Below, piece by piece: positions 1 to 8,509 of a DNA stretch of 31,266 bases. Source of the DNA: an uncultured Clostridium sp. (GTDB taxonomy: Bacteria; Bacillota_I; Bacilli_A; RF39; UBA660). Where the stretch lies: NCBI GenBank assembly GCA_905193755.1, contig CAJJPX010000017.1, forward strand, positions 1 through 31,266, given 5' to 3'. The position numbers and the translations under genes were made by a program. The notes under the pieces are model-generated. The model ran no database searches, had not been told where the DNA came from, and worked only from the letters and a program-made list of their open reading frames with translations. Within the stretch, counting starts at the first letter, position 1; every line of letters starts with the position of its first letter.

Positions 1-1079
1 TTAATATAATTTATAGAAATAACATTAACAAGTAATTCCATAATTAAAAAATAAATAATTGAACTCATTAAAATGAACATGAAACCCGTTATAAATGTTC
101 TTTTTTTGTTTTTGGATTTAATATTTGTTAATAAATAAATTAAAGCGAATAAGCAGATTGGATTAAATCCATCAATAATACCTATAAGCATACCAATTAA
201 ACCAATAGATGCTGAAGATGTGCTTACATAACCTAGTAAGGGAACTTTAACTTTTCCGTCTAAATTAATACCTATTCGGCAATTATTTTTTTCATTTATG
301 ATACTATCTACAATATCACAACCATTATTGTTTGAAACTATATAATGGAATTGTTCTTTTAGGGTATCATTCCAACCAATAACTCTTTGATTACCAACTA
401 CAATATAAGGCACACCATATCTTTCATCATTAAAAGTTTGGGCAACTTTTTTAAGTAATTCATTATTTTGAATATTATCATATACTTCATAATATTCAAT
501 ATCGTAATTAAAATTATTTTTATTTATATATTCTTTAAATTCATTTACTTCCTTTTCTGTTACTGTTTTATCTTTGTTTTCTATTATTTCATTGTTTTGC
601 ACATTTTTTGAGATATTTATTTCTTTTATTTGATTTACATCATTATTTTTCTTACTTGTTTCGTTTTTTTCTACTTTCATAACTAAGCTATTTAGCATTC
701 CATATCGATTCTCGTCTTCTGTTTCTATGTATACATTTAGTAAAGTTATATTTAAATTCTTTTCATTTGCTCTTTTTCTTATATCTTCTTCTATTTTCTT
801 TTTATATGTGCTTTCTATATATTTATCTGTATCTATTTTTAGTGAATTATTCTCTTGGTATGTACTCATTTGTTTAGTTGTATTTTCAATCAATGTATTT
901 ATATTGGTTTTTGTAAACTTGTTTATTAGTGGATATATTATTGTAAATAATATATATACTCCTATTACTGTTTTTACATATTTTTTATTCTTTCCTTCTG
1001 GCAAAATTATTTCTATAATTGTTGCAATTATTACTGCTAAAATTATCCCTTGTGCCCATGAATTTATGAATTTTATCAA
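1..1079 (-). CDS. SpoIIIAF N-terminal part fused to thioredoxin-like/CcdA-like membrane protein (partial, runs off left edge)
   Basis: The frame is open from a TTG at 1079 (AGGTG about 7 nt upstream) to the window edge, at least 359 codons with no stop. I checked it codon by codon. Residues 1-55 match SpoIIIAF: a first membrane helix ending in IILPEG, then KNKKYVKTVIGVYI as the second helix. A charged extracytoplasmic region follows to about 175. From about 178 the protein resembles a thioredoxin-like fold, with EFKEYI, YYEVYDN and the cis-Pro motif YGVPYIVVG (222-228). After a linker with two Cys (254, 267) comes a CcdA/DsbD-like membrane part with DGFNPIC (303-309) and further helices. The thioredoxin CXXC segment is absent, as if replaced by SpoIIIAF. 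Both halves would lie outside the membrane, so the topology is compatible. spoIIIAG and spoIIIAH are not seen. It could be a real fusion, a deletion relic or an assembly join. Homology calls are from pattern recognition only. Confidence 0.6.
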   Translation of the reverse strand, partial: MIKFINSWAQGIILAVIIATIIEIILPEGKNKKYVKTVIGVYILFTIIYPLINKFTKTNINTLIENTTKQMSTYQENNSLKIDTDKYIESTYKKKIEEDIRKRANEKNLNITLLNVYIETEDENRYGMLNSLVMKVEKNETSKKNNDVNQIKEINISKNVQNNEIIENKDKTVTEKEVNEFKEYINKNNFNYDIEYYEVYDNIQNNELLKKVAQTFNDERYGVPYIVVGNQRVIGWNDTLKEQFHYIVSNNNGCDIVDSIINEKNNCRIGINLDGKVKVPLLGYVSTSSASIGLIGMLIGIIDGFNPICLFALIYLLTNIKSKNKKRTFITGFMFILMSSIIYFLIMELLVNVISINYI

Positions 1080-1089
1080 GTTTTAACAC

Positions 1090-2236
1090 CTACCTATACA
1101 TCATCCCATTATTAGTTATCTTTATACACATTGCTAGTCCAATTATTAGTAGCGTAGCAACAAAAAACATTATCCCAAGTAATACTTTAAATGTTCCTCC
1201 CATTTGTTCTAATAATGAAACTATTTTTTTATCTGCTATTGGCTCACATATTGCAGATGTAAAGTAATATGCTGTTGTTAATAGAGTTAATTTTATAATT
1301 GGCATTGCACATATTCCTATTATTACAAACATTCCAACTATCCCTATTGAATTTTTTATAATAGATGTAGAACCTAATACAACATCTGCTGAATCTCCTA
1401 GTGCTTTACCTACTACTGGTATAAACGTAGATGCCGCAGCCTTTACTCCTTTTGCTGTTAGCCCATCAACATTGCTTGTTAATGTTCCTTCCATTGAAAG
1501 TATTCCAACAAAAATTGTAATAATTAATCCCAAAAACCATGTGATACCCGATTTAAAAAAATTGGAAAGTTTTCCAATTTGAACTTTATCTGATAAATTT
1601 GAAATTATTCCTAATGCTGTTGCTATAAGTGTTATAGGAAGTACTACCAATGTTATTGTGTTTCCTATAAAAACTACTGCAAATATAATTAAAGGCTGTA
1701 TTAAACTAACAGATGCAACATTCCCGGGTAGCAGACATTAGTGCTAAAAGTATTGGAACTAGGCAGTTTATAAATCCAGTTAAATTTGCAATTGAATCTT
1801 TTATTCCGGATATTATTGTTGAAAAATTAGCCATTATTAAAGTTACTATAAGTATGTATTGAATATAATATGTAATTTGAGAAACGCTTTCATTTTCTAG
1901 GTTCTCTGTAAAAGCCTTTAAAATGCTATGTATTATTATTACTACTATTATGCTTCCTAGCAAATAAATGACATCTACTATTTCATCTCCAAATAATAAT
2001 ATTATTTGTTTAAGAAGTCCTTTGTTATCTATCTCTCCTTTTATTGCAGAACTTAAAAAGTCGTTTAGACTGATATCCGGAAAAACTTCTTTTGTATATT
2101 TTTCTCCTTCTTTTATGAATGAAGGAATATTTAGTGCGTCCATTTGTGAAGATATGATTTCATCAGTTGCATAAGTTATATAGTTAACAAAAGAAAATAT
2201 TAAAATAGAAAAAATTAATAATATTTTTTTTATCAT
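1090..2236 (-). pseudogene. spoIIIAE: spoIIIAE, stage III sporulation protein AE, broken by a 1-nt frameshift
   Basis: Two abutting minus-strand frames together make one SpoIIIAE. The 5' part (2236 to about 1706) has a signal-like N-terminus, a central helix LLGSIIVVIIIHSILKAF, and runs to LALMSAT before ending in out-of-frame residues. The 3' part (1650 to 1090) carries the later membrane helices. Removing one base from the CCCGGG at 1723-1728 restores LALMSATGNVASVSLIQP followed by NTITLVVLPITL, which joins the two frames exactly. SpoIIIAE is the polytopic membrane component of the SpoIIIA-SpoIIQ channel between mother cell and forespore. spoIIIAA to AD are not upstream; a divergent uppP is. 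No Shine-Dalgarno sequence precedes the ATG. The frameshift may be real decay or a sequencing error. With the altered spoIIIAF downstream, I infer loss of sporulation. Confidence 0.85.
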
Positions 2237-2275
2237 ATTAAAGTATATTTCAAAATTATTAAAATATTATTTATT
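2237..2275. promoter_or_regulatory. Divergent promoters, both apparently leaderless
   Basis: Only 39 bp separate the divergent ATG codons of spoIIIAE (minus) and uppP (plus). Neither has a Shine-Dalgarno sequence. On plus, TATTAT ends 5 nt before the uppP ATG. On minus, TATACT ends 5 nt before the spoIIIAE ATG. A -10 box at that distance would start transcription at or next to the A of the ATG, giving leaderless mRNAs. This is inferred from spacing only. Confidence 0.4.
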
Positions 2276-3067
2276 ATGAAACTAATTAAATATATTATTT
2301 TGGGTATTATACAGGGTTTTACTGAGCCTTTACCTGTGTCTTCTAGTGGACATATTTTTATTCTTAAGTATTTATTAAATACTGATATAAATAGTGATTT
2401 AAACTTTGAAATTATAGTGAATGCTGGTAGTTTACTTGCAGTAGTTATAATTTATCATAAGAAGATATTAAATCTTTTAAAAGGATTTATAATGTATTTA
2501 AAAGATAAAAATGTTAGATATGAAAGTGATTACAGATATTCAATATATGTTTTAGTTGGATGTATACCTGTGGGTATTTTAGGAATTTTGCTTAAAGATT
2601 ATATAGAGGATGTTCTTAGTATGAGTTTTACTGTAGTTGGAATATCATTTATAATTACTAGTATTTTCCTATATTTAGTTAGGAATAAAAATAATAGAAG
2701 AAGTACTGTTACTTTAGGTGATGCTTTATATATTGGTTTAGTACAAAGTATTGCTTTACTTCCCGGTATCAGTAGAAGTGGTAGTACTCTTATAGCTGGA
2801 CTTTCTAGTGGACTTTCTAAAGAAGAAGCATTTGACTACTCTTTTATGCTTTATATACCTATTAGTATTGGTACTACTATACTTGGAATTAAAGATCTTA
2901 TTAATAGTGATATAGAATTTCTTCCATACTTTTTAGGATTTATATTTTCATTTATTGTGTCATTCTTTACTCTTAAATGGTTTAGAAATATAGTTCGTAA
3001 TGGTAAACTTATATATTTTAGTATTTATTGCTTATTAATGGGATTATTTGTTTTAATATTTATGTGA
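2276..3067 (+). CDS. uppP: Undecaprenyl-diphosphatase UppP/BacA
   Basis: This integral membrane phosphatase converts undecaprenyl diphosphate to the monophosphate, recycling the lipid carrier for peptidoglycan and other wall polymers. At 263 aa it has the family's usual length. Both signature motifs are present: QGFTEPLPVSSSGH near the N-terminus (about residues 13-26) and LPGISRSGST around residue 160. Several hydrophobic helices follow, and the protein ends in a membrane segment. The start is fixed by the canonical N-terminus MKLIKYIILGIIQG directly before the first motif, although no ribosome binding site is visible. It diverges from the spoIIIAE relic with a 39-bp gap. The radical SAM gene follows about 20 bp downstream on the same strand and may be co-transcribed. 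Confidence 0.95.
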   Translation: MKLIKYIILGIIQGFTEPLPVSSSGHIFILKYLLNTDINSDLNFEIIVNAGSLLAVVIIYHKKILNLLKGFIMYLKDKNVRYESDYRYSIYVLVGCIPVGILGILLKDYIEDVLSMSFTVVGISFIITSIFLYLVRNKNNRRSTVTLGDALYIGLVQSIALLPGISRSGSTLIAGLSSGLSKEEAFDYSFMLYIPISIGTTILGIKDLINSDIEFLPYFLGFIFSFIVSFFTLKWFRNIVRNGKLIYFSIYCLLMGLFVLIFM

Positions 3068-3089
3068 TATAATATCTTCGGTGAATATT

Positions 3090-4001
3090 ATGTTTAAATA
3101 TACTCTTGATAATAAAAGATATCATACATTAAATTATTATAATAAGAATAAATATGGATGTAAGGTTTTTAAAGTTTCTTTGAATGCTGGATTTAGTTGT
3201 CCAAATAAAAAGAATGGTACTGGATGCATATATTGTTATAATGGTAGTGGTGAAAATGATGGGATGGATTTGATAAGTCAGTTTAATAAAGTAAGAGATA
3301 ATACTTTAAAGAAATGGCCTAATGCTAAATATATTGGATATTTTCAAGCTGGTACTAATACTTATGCTGACGCTGAAACTCTTAAAAGTAAGTATGAGCC
3401 AATATTAAAATTAGACAATGTTATAGGGTTAAATATTGCTACTAGATGTGATGCATTAGATAAAGACATTCTTGATTATTTAGAAGAATTAAATAATAGA
3501 ACTGATTTAATAGTAGAATTAGGTCTTCAAACTATACATGAAAGCACTTCTAAACTTATTAATAGAGGACACACTTTAGAGCAGTTTAAAGATGCCGTTT
3601 TAGAACTTAGAAAAAGAAATATAGATGTAGTTGTACATATAATAAATGGTCTTCCATTTGAAACTAAAGAGATGATGCTTGATACAGTAAGATATTTAAA
3701 TAAATTAGATATTCAAGGTATAAAGATACATATGCTTTTTATATTAAAAGATACTCCAATATTAAATTTATATAATACTACTCATTTTCATGTTTTAAGT
3801 AAAGAAGAATATATAGATGTAGTTATAGATCAATTAGAACTTTTAAGACCTGAGATAGTAATTCATAGAATAACAGGAGATCCAATAAGAGAGTTATTAG
3901 TTGAACCAAGTTGGTTATTAAAAAAGTTTAGTGTACTTGATGATATTGATAAAGAAATGGTAAGAAGAGATAGTTACCAAGGAAAAAGGATTCACTGTTG
4001 A
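3090..4001 (+). CDS. Radical SAM protein, TIGR01212 family (YhcC/YtqA-like)
   Basis: This is a 303-aa radical SAM enzyme of unknown substrate. The iron-sulfur motif near the N-terminus is GFSCPNKKNGTGCIYC, a CX8CX2C spacing as in the TIGR01212/YhcC family. Other family features are DKRYHTLNYYN-like residues at the start, FQAGTNTYA, the GLNIATRCD segment, and ELGLQTIHESTS with RGH after it. I chose the ATG at 3090 because GGTG lies 6 nt upstream; an in-frame GTG at 3081 would add three residues. A TATAAT at 3068-3073, overlapping the uppP stop, could be its own -10 box. The TGA stop sits inside a perfect terminator hairpin shared with convergent rmuC. The specific reaction cannot be assigned. 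Confidence 0.88.
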   Translation: MFKYTLDNKRYHTLNYYNKNKYGCKVFKVSLNAGFSCPNKKNGTGCIYCYNGSGENDGMDLISQFNKVRDNTLKKWPNAKYIGYFQAGTNTYADAETLKSKYEPILKLDNVIGLNIATRCDALDKDILDYLEELNNRTDLIVELGLQTIHESTSKLINRGHTLEQFKDAVLELRKRNIDVVVHIINGLPFETKEMMLDTVRYLNKLDIQGIKIHMLFILKDTPILNLYNTTHFHVLSKEEYIDVVIDQLELLRPEIVIHRITGDPIRELLVEPSWLLKKFSVLDDIDKEMVRRDSYQGKRIHC

Positions 4002-4010
4002 ATCCTTTTT
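3983..4010. terminator. Bidirectional terminator overlapping two convergent stop codons
   Basis: There is a perfect 12-bp stem (3983-3994 with 3999-4010) and a 4-nt loop CTGT. It is flanked by A runs on the left and T runs on the right, so it can act in both directions. The TGA of the radical SAM gene (3999-4001) lies in the right arm, and the rmuC stop (4009-4011) is at its outer end. The last codons of both convergent genes are therefore part of the hairpin. Confidence 0.85.
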
Positions 4011-5091
4011 AATTATCTTCTTCTATTAAAAGTTTTGAAGAATCTTCTAGTTTTACATTATTTATTGAATCGAATCTCTTAGTTATTTTTTCAGTTGTTT
4101 TGTGTATGTTTTCAACGTCATTATTGACTGTTTGTATTGTTCTTGATAATTTATCCCAACGTTCTTTATAACGTCCGAATTCTACTCCTAATCTATTTAA
4201 TTCTTCATGTATAATTGAAGTGTATTTATCTCTTTCAAGTCCTTTTAGTACTGCTTCTATAATAGTAAGCAAACTCATTAATGTTGTTGGACTAGTTATC
4301 CATACTTTCTTACTAGCAGCATATTTTATTAATGAAGTATGATATGCATTTATTTCTGCGAATATTGCTTCTGCTGGTAAGAACATTATTGCTTGATCAG
4401 ATGTTTCTCCTGGAATAATATATTTACATGCGATAGCATCTATATGTTTTTTAACATCAGCATCAAATGCTTTATATCTAAGTGCTCTTTCAGTATCACT
4501 TATTCCCTTTTCAACAAGTCTTCTATAGTTTTCTAATGGGAACTTTGAATCTATACAGATTGTCCCTAAAGGTTCAGGACCAAATACTATTGCATCAGCT
4601 ATGGTTGTATTTGATAAAGTATATTGTGTTCTATATATTCTATCATTTTTTTCACCAAAGATAGATGATAAGATATGATAAAGATTGACTTCTCCGAATA
4701 TACCTCTACTCTTTTTATCAGTAAGTATACTTTCTAAAGATATAATTTCAGTACCAAGACCATCTATTTTCTTTTGTGCTTCATCTATTCTAGTAAGTCT
4801 ATTCATTACTTCATTAAATGTCCTGTTTGTCTTATCAAAACCATCTTCTAATTTTTCATTTACTTTTTGATTTATAAGATTTAGTTTTCTTTCGATTCTA
4901 TCATTTAATTCATTAAAATCTTTATTTATATCACTAGAAAAATTATGTTTGAAGTCCCCTATTTCTTTAATAACACTTATTTCAGTTTTAGAAAGTTTAT
5001 CATTAAGTTCAGTGTTATCATTTTTTCTAGTTATTAAAATTATTAATAAGATTATAATTATTATTAAAAGTCCAATTATTAAGTACTCCAT
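4009..5091 (-). CDS. rmuC: RmuC-family DNA recombination protein
   Basis: This is a 360-aa RmuC-type protein. Residues 3-22 form an N-terminal membrane anchor, followed by a charged, helical, coiled-coil-like region (about 25-120) and the RmuC nuclease-like core (about 120-330). Recognisable core motifs are GIFGEVNLYHILSSI, ADAIVFGPEPLGTICIDSKFPLENY and QAIMFLPAEAIFAEI. RmuC proteins are thought to limit inversions and rearrangements at repeats and have a PD-(D/E)XK-like core; the exact biochemical role is unsettled. The start is supported by GGTGAT four nt upstream of the ATG. The gene converges on the radical SAM gene and shares a terminator with it. It follows the VTT membrane protein gene by 27 bp, possibly in one transcript. 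Confidence 0.9.
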   Translation of the reverse strand: MEYLIIGLLIIIIILLIILITRKNDNTELNDKLSKTEISVIKEIGDFKHNFSSDINKDFNELNDRIERKLNLINQKVNEKLEDGFDKTNRTFNEVMNRLTRIDEAQKKIDGLGTEIISLESILTDKKSRGIFGEVNLYHILSSIFGEKNDRIYRTQYTLSNTTIADAIVFGPEPLGTICIDSKFPLENYRRLVEKGISDTERALRYKAFDADVKKHIDAIACKYIIPGETSDQAIMFLPAEAIFAEINAYHTSLIKYAASKKVWITSPTTLMSLLTIIEAVLKGLERDKYTSIIHEELNRLGVEFGRYKERWDKLSRTIQTVNNDVENIHKTTEKITKRFDSINNVKLEDSSKLLIEEDN

Positions 5092-5118
5092 ATTATCACC
5101 ATTAATATTTTAACACAC

Positions 5119-5688
5119 TTATTTTATTTTTAGTATTTTGTTTACTATTTTAGTTAGTATATATGTAAATAAAAGTAATGCTACTATTTTGATTAGTATT
5201 ATTGGATTAGAAAAACTTTCTAGTATTGAAGTACCTACGAATCCACAGTAGTATACTAATGATATTTTACCTATGATTGTTGCAATTAAAAATTTCTTAA
5301 AATCCATATCAACTAGACCACAAGCAATATTTACAAGAAATGCTGGTGTGAATGGAAGTGCTATTAAAAGTGTTAAGTTTCCAAGACTAATATTTTTAAA
5401 TACTTTTTTATATTTATTTATTGTTTCTTTATTTTCTGTTAATACTTCAAACTTCTTACCTAATCCTTTTTTAAATATAAAGTATGAAGTTATACAGCCT
5501 ATAATTGTGAATATCCATGAAATTAAGAATCCAAAAAAACTTCCGAATGCTAAAAAGTTAATGGTAATAAACAGCATTAATGGAAGGATTGGTATGATTG
5601 ATTCAAAAACTATTATTAGGGCGCCTACTAGTACACCGATAAGTCCTGAACTTTCAATAAAATTAATTATCTCATTAAAATAATCCAT
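5119..5688 (-). CDS. VTT-domain (TVP38/TMEM64 or DedA-like) membrane protein
   Basis: This is a 189-aa polytopic membrane protein with about five hydrophobic segments. The central part resembles the VTT domain: a FESIIPILPLMLFI segment, a glycine-containing FGSFFGFLISW helix, then ALPFTPAFLVNIACGLVDMDFKKFL, which matches the family's R/LP-F-P-xxN-xxAGL pattern. Members are linked to membrane lipid scrambling or transport and envelope homeostasis; the substrate here is unknown. The start is placed at the ATG at 5688. An in-frame GTG at 5697 is more likely part of the weak CGTGAT ribosome binding site. It lies between the mini-rhodanese (upstream) and rmuC (downstream), all on minus with small gaps. 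Confidence 0.8.
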   Translation of the reverse strand: MDYFNEIINFIESSGLIGVLVGALIIVFESIIPILPLMLFITINFLAFGSFFGFLISWIFTIIGCITSYFIFKKGLGKKFEVLTENKETINKYKKVFKNISLGNLTLLIALPFTPAFLVNIACGLVDMDFKKFLIATIIGKISLVYYCGFVGTSILESFSNPIILIKIVALLLFTYILTKIVNKILKIK

Positions 5689-5721
5689 ATATATCACGAG
5701 ATAATTATAATATATTTAGTT

Positions 5722-5937
5722 TTATTTTTCTAGATAGTAGACTTTATACCCTAAGGATGACAATACTATAGTAGCTCTTTTACTTAATTTTCCACTTTTA
5801 CAATATAAATAATATTTATCATTTTTATTAAGATACTGTCTATAGTTATTAATTAACATATCATATGGAATGTTTATACTTCCATCTATATGACTTTGTG
5901 CGTATGTATATTTATCACTAACATCTATTATTTTCAT
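5722..5937 (-). CDS. Small rhodanese-like protein
   Basis: This is a 71-aa minimal rhodanese domain. It opens with IIDVSDKYTYAQSHIDGSINIPYD, the usual substrate-loop entry (D-V...Y...HI-GS-NIP). It ends with YYLYCKSGKLSKRA, which carries the candidate catalytic Cys46 and active-site loop, and a final helix and strand. Rhodaneses carry sulfur as a cysteine persulfide in transfer or detoxification reactions; the partner here is unknown. At 71 aa it is shorter than the usual 100-residue domain but keeps the start, active loop and end. AGGTGAT six nt upstream supports the start. It lies just downstream of the virD4 terminator and upstream of the VTT gene. Confidence 0.85.
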   Translation of the reverse strand: MKIIDVSDKYTYAQSHIDGSINIPYDMLINNYRQYLNKNDKYYLYCKSGKLSKRATIVLSSLGYKVYYLEK

Positions 5938-5968
5938 TTAATCACCTAGTTAATTTTATGCATATAAA

Positions 5969-5992
5969 AAGATGAATATTATTATTCATCTT
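5969..5992 (-). terminator. Terminator of the T4SS operon
   Basis: A perfect 9-bp stem AAGATGAAT/ATTCATCTT with a 6-nt loop is followed on the minus strand by a short T run. The virD4 TAA stop (5982-5984) lies in the stem-loop, so the last codons form the 5' arm. It marks the end of the secretion operon. Confidence 0.75.
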
Positions 5993-8456
5993 CACTTCCA
6001 AAGAAATCATCGAAGAAGTCTTCATCATTTGTTTTGTTATTTACAACTACGCTATCAACATCAATATTTACTTTTGGTTTTTCTATATTTTCCATTGGTC
6101 CTACTGATACTGGTTCAGTTTTAACAGGTTCAGTATTTGTATGATTGAATGGACTAGTAAATCTTGGTATTTCAGTAACTTCAGTCTCTTTTATTGGTTC
6201 TTCTGACTTAACTGATTCTGTTACTTGTTCATAATGAGTTACTGGAGTCTTTACATCGTATTCATCTTCTTCTATTTCATCTGGCATTGGCACAATAAAT
6301 TTATTGAAGTCTATGTCAGATACTTTATCTTTCTTTTCTTCTTCATAAATTGGAACTTCTTTTACTGGTTCAGCATGAGGTTCTTCTACTTTATGTCCGA
6401 AGATATCACTTATTTCTTTTTCTAGGTCTTCTTCACTTTTTTCTGTTAGTGGCACAGTATTTACTACTGGAGATGTTTCAACTTTATCAACAGTATTTTC
6501 AGCAGAAGCAGCCTGTTTTTCTATTTCAGCTTGTGCTTTTTCTTCTGCTTCTTGTTTTTCTAATTCTGCTATTTTTTCATCTAATCTCTTGATATAGTCA
6601 TCCATAGAAGTTGGCATAGGTTGTGCTTGTGTAGTTGGTCTTGCTCCACCCATCATCATTCCAGATGGCATATATGGAGGCATTCCACCCATCATTCCTG
6701 CTGCAGCTCCCGCTGGTTCTCCTTGCTCACTTTTCATTTTAGTAACAAATCCCTTTAAATCGAATACTTTAACTTCTTTTCTAGGTCTTTCAGTATATGC
6801 CATTTGTTCATACTTTTTTCCCCAGTCAATTTTATAATCATAAACTAATTTTGTTTTGAAAGGCATACTTCTAAATCTATTGATAATTACTTCTCCTTCT
6901 TTTAGAGCTTGTAAATCACTTACTGTGAATAATGGTCTAATTGGAGGAGCTGGTTTATCTTTTTCTGCTTTAGCTGGTTTTTGATCACCAAGTAGTTTAC
7001 TTATTTCTTCTAAGGCAGCTAACTCTGTACTCATGATATATACGAAGTTTCCACAGTTACCTTTTATAGTTTCTGCTACATCCTTACCATATACCTTATT
7101 TAATTGTGAGAAGTTTTGAATAACGAAACTAAATCTTATGTTTCTTGAACGAGATGCTGTAATCATTGTTTCAACATCTTTTAATGCTGGCATATTGGCA
7201 AACTCATCAAGAATAAAGTTAGTTCTATATGGTAATTTTAAGTTTGGACATGTTTGTGCTACTGCAATTAATGCTTCGTATGCTTGTTTTACGAATATTG
7301 TAGCAAGTGCATGGTATGTGGTTTTTTCATCATGTATTTTTAAGAATACTGCTGTTTTTTCTTTTCCTATGTCTCTTATATCGAAATCACTATATGAAAG
7401 CATTTCTGATAATGCTTCTTGTGATGAGAATATTCTTGTCTTTGTTCTAAATGTTGACATGATACCACCACGAGTTTCATTTGGTGCATTGATACATGAT
7501 GCTGCGGCGATATATGCTGGACTTAACTCACCTTTACTTTTGAAGTATTCTTTTATGTAAGTTGAAGCTCCTATTCTATCTTCTCCAGTTTCTGCCATCA
7601 TGTTGATACTATTGATATTTATTTCTGCTTCAGTAGCATCATCAAATAATCCTAATGACAAACCTGTAAAGAAGTTAGATGCAGTTTGTTCCCAAAATGG
7701 TTCTGCTTTATTATTTGGGTCAATTAATATATTACTAGCAAGGTCTTGTAAAAGTTCGTTAGCTTTATCTGAATTTCCTTCTTTATAAATTCTATATGGA
7801 TAACTAAATGGGTTCCATGCTGCTCCTTCTCTAGGGTCACGGAAGTTAATTAATATAATTTTGTATCCTTTTTCTTTAAGTAGACTACCGCAGTTTTCAT
7901 ATAACTCACCTTTAGGGTCAGTAACTATCATACTTTCTCCAGCTCTACCTAAAATTTTAATTAACGGGAACATAAATGCCTGAGTTTTACCTGAACCAGA
8001 TGCACCCATAATTAATGAGTGAGGTTGTCCATTTGCATCTACCCATGCATCTTTTCCATCATTGATTACTGGAATACCTCCGGCTTCATAAGAATCATCT
8101 TTTAAATGAACTTTTTTGATTCCATAATCTTTTTTCATGTCTTTATCTGACATTAATTTTGAATAACCATCATTTTTAGATTTTTTTTCTGTAGTAATAC
8201 CAAATCCATCTTCTCTTTCAAAAAAGTATGATGAACATGCAGTGAATATTGCTACTAAAGATAAAATGTAAAATAATAGTGTTGCTGTTATAAATTCGCT
8301 ACCAAATGCTGGAATTGGATTTAAACCTCTAAATGTACCATCTTTTGCTACACTATTTAAATTCAATACAGCAATCGCAACTAAATATAATAATACTAAA
8401 CAAAATATAAGAAATATTACTATATCTTTTTTATCAGCTCTAAATTTTAGTTTCAT
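5982..8456 (-). CDS. virD4: VirD4/TraG-type T4SS coupling protein
   Basis: This 824-aa coupling ATPase normally delivers substrate (nucleoprotein or protein) to the type IV channel. Two N-terminal membrane helices (about 12-32 and 55-77) precede the motor domain. Walker A is GASGSGKT (151-158), followed by IVTDPKGELYENCG; the Walker B region is NFILDEFANMP around residue 415, then MITASRSRNIRF and VIQNFSQL. This is the classic VirD4/TraG pattern. The C-terminus is unusual: a Gly/Met/Pro-rich stretch (GMMGGMPPYMPSGMMMGG) followed by about 200 residues rich in Glu, Lys, Val and Pro, probably disordered or coiled and perhaps substrate- or partner-binding. The start has GAGGTGAAATA before the ATG. 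It is last in the T4SS operon, and its stop lies within the terminator. Confidence 0.93.
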   Translation of the reverse strand: MKLKFRADKKDIVIFLIFCLVLLYLVAIAVLNLNSVAKDGTFRGLNPIPAFGSEFITATLLFYILSLVAIFTACSSYFFEREDGFGITTEKKSKNDGYSKLMSDKDMKKDYGIKKVHLKDDSYEAGGIPVINDGKDAWVDANGQPHSLIMGASGSGKTQAFMFPLIKILGRAGESMIVTDPKGELYENCGSLLKEKGYKIILINFRDPREGAAWNPFSYPYRIYKEGNSDKANELLQDLASNILIDPNNKAEPFWEQTASNFFTGLSLGLFDDATEAEININSINMMAETGEDRIGASTYIKEYFKSKGELSPAYIAAASCINAPNETRGGIMSTFRTKTRIFSSQEALSEMLSYSDFDIRDIGKEKTAVFLKIHDEKTTYHALATIFVKQAYEALIAVAQTCPNLKLPYRTNFILDEFANMPALKDVETMITASRSRNIRFSFVIQNFSQLNKVYGKDVAETIKGNCGNFVYIMSTELAALEEISKLLGDQKPAKAEKDKPAPPIRPLFTVSDLQALKEGEVIINRFRSMPFKTKLVYDYKIDWGKKYEQMAYTERPRKEVKVFDLKGFVTKMKSEQGEPAGAAAGMMGGMPPYMPSGMMMGGARPTTQAQPMPTSMDDYIKRLDEKIAELEKQEAEEKAQAEIEKQAASAENTVDKVETSPVVNTVPLTEKSEEDLEKEISDIFGHKVEEPHAEPVKEVPIYEEEKKDKVSDIDFNKFIVPMPDEIEEDEYDVKTPVTHYEQVTESVKSEEPIKETEVTEIPRFTSPFNHTNTEPVKTEPVSVGPMENIEKPKVNIDVDSVVVNNKTNDEDFFDDFFGSEDE

Positions 8457-8477
8457 TATTTCACCTCAATTAATTAC

Positions 8478-8483
8478 ATTATA
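8478..8483 (-). promoter_or_regulatory. Possible internal -10 box for virD4
   Basis: TATAAT on the minus strand lies 21 nt upstream of the virD4 start, in the 53-bp gap after the upstream gene. No good -35 hexamer is visible at 17 bp. It may give virD4 extra transcription; support is weak. Confidence 0.3.
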
Positions 8484-8509
8484 CAACATAAAACATTTTT
8501 TTTCACTAA

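Noticed and set aside
727..1086. 119-aa plus-strand frame, hydrophobic
   Set aside because: It is the antisense of the open SpoIIIAF frame, has no ribosome binding site, and its hydrophobicity comes from T-rich antisense codons.
1723..1728. Programmed frameshift in spoIIIAE
   Set aside because: CCCGGG is not a known slippery heptamer, no Shine-Dalgarno stimulator or hairpin is placed nearby, and SpoIIIAE is not known to use frameshifting.
4482..5683. Plus-strand frames over rmuC and the VTT gene
   Set aside because: They are antisense to well-supported genes and have no ribosome binding sites or familiar motifs.
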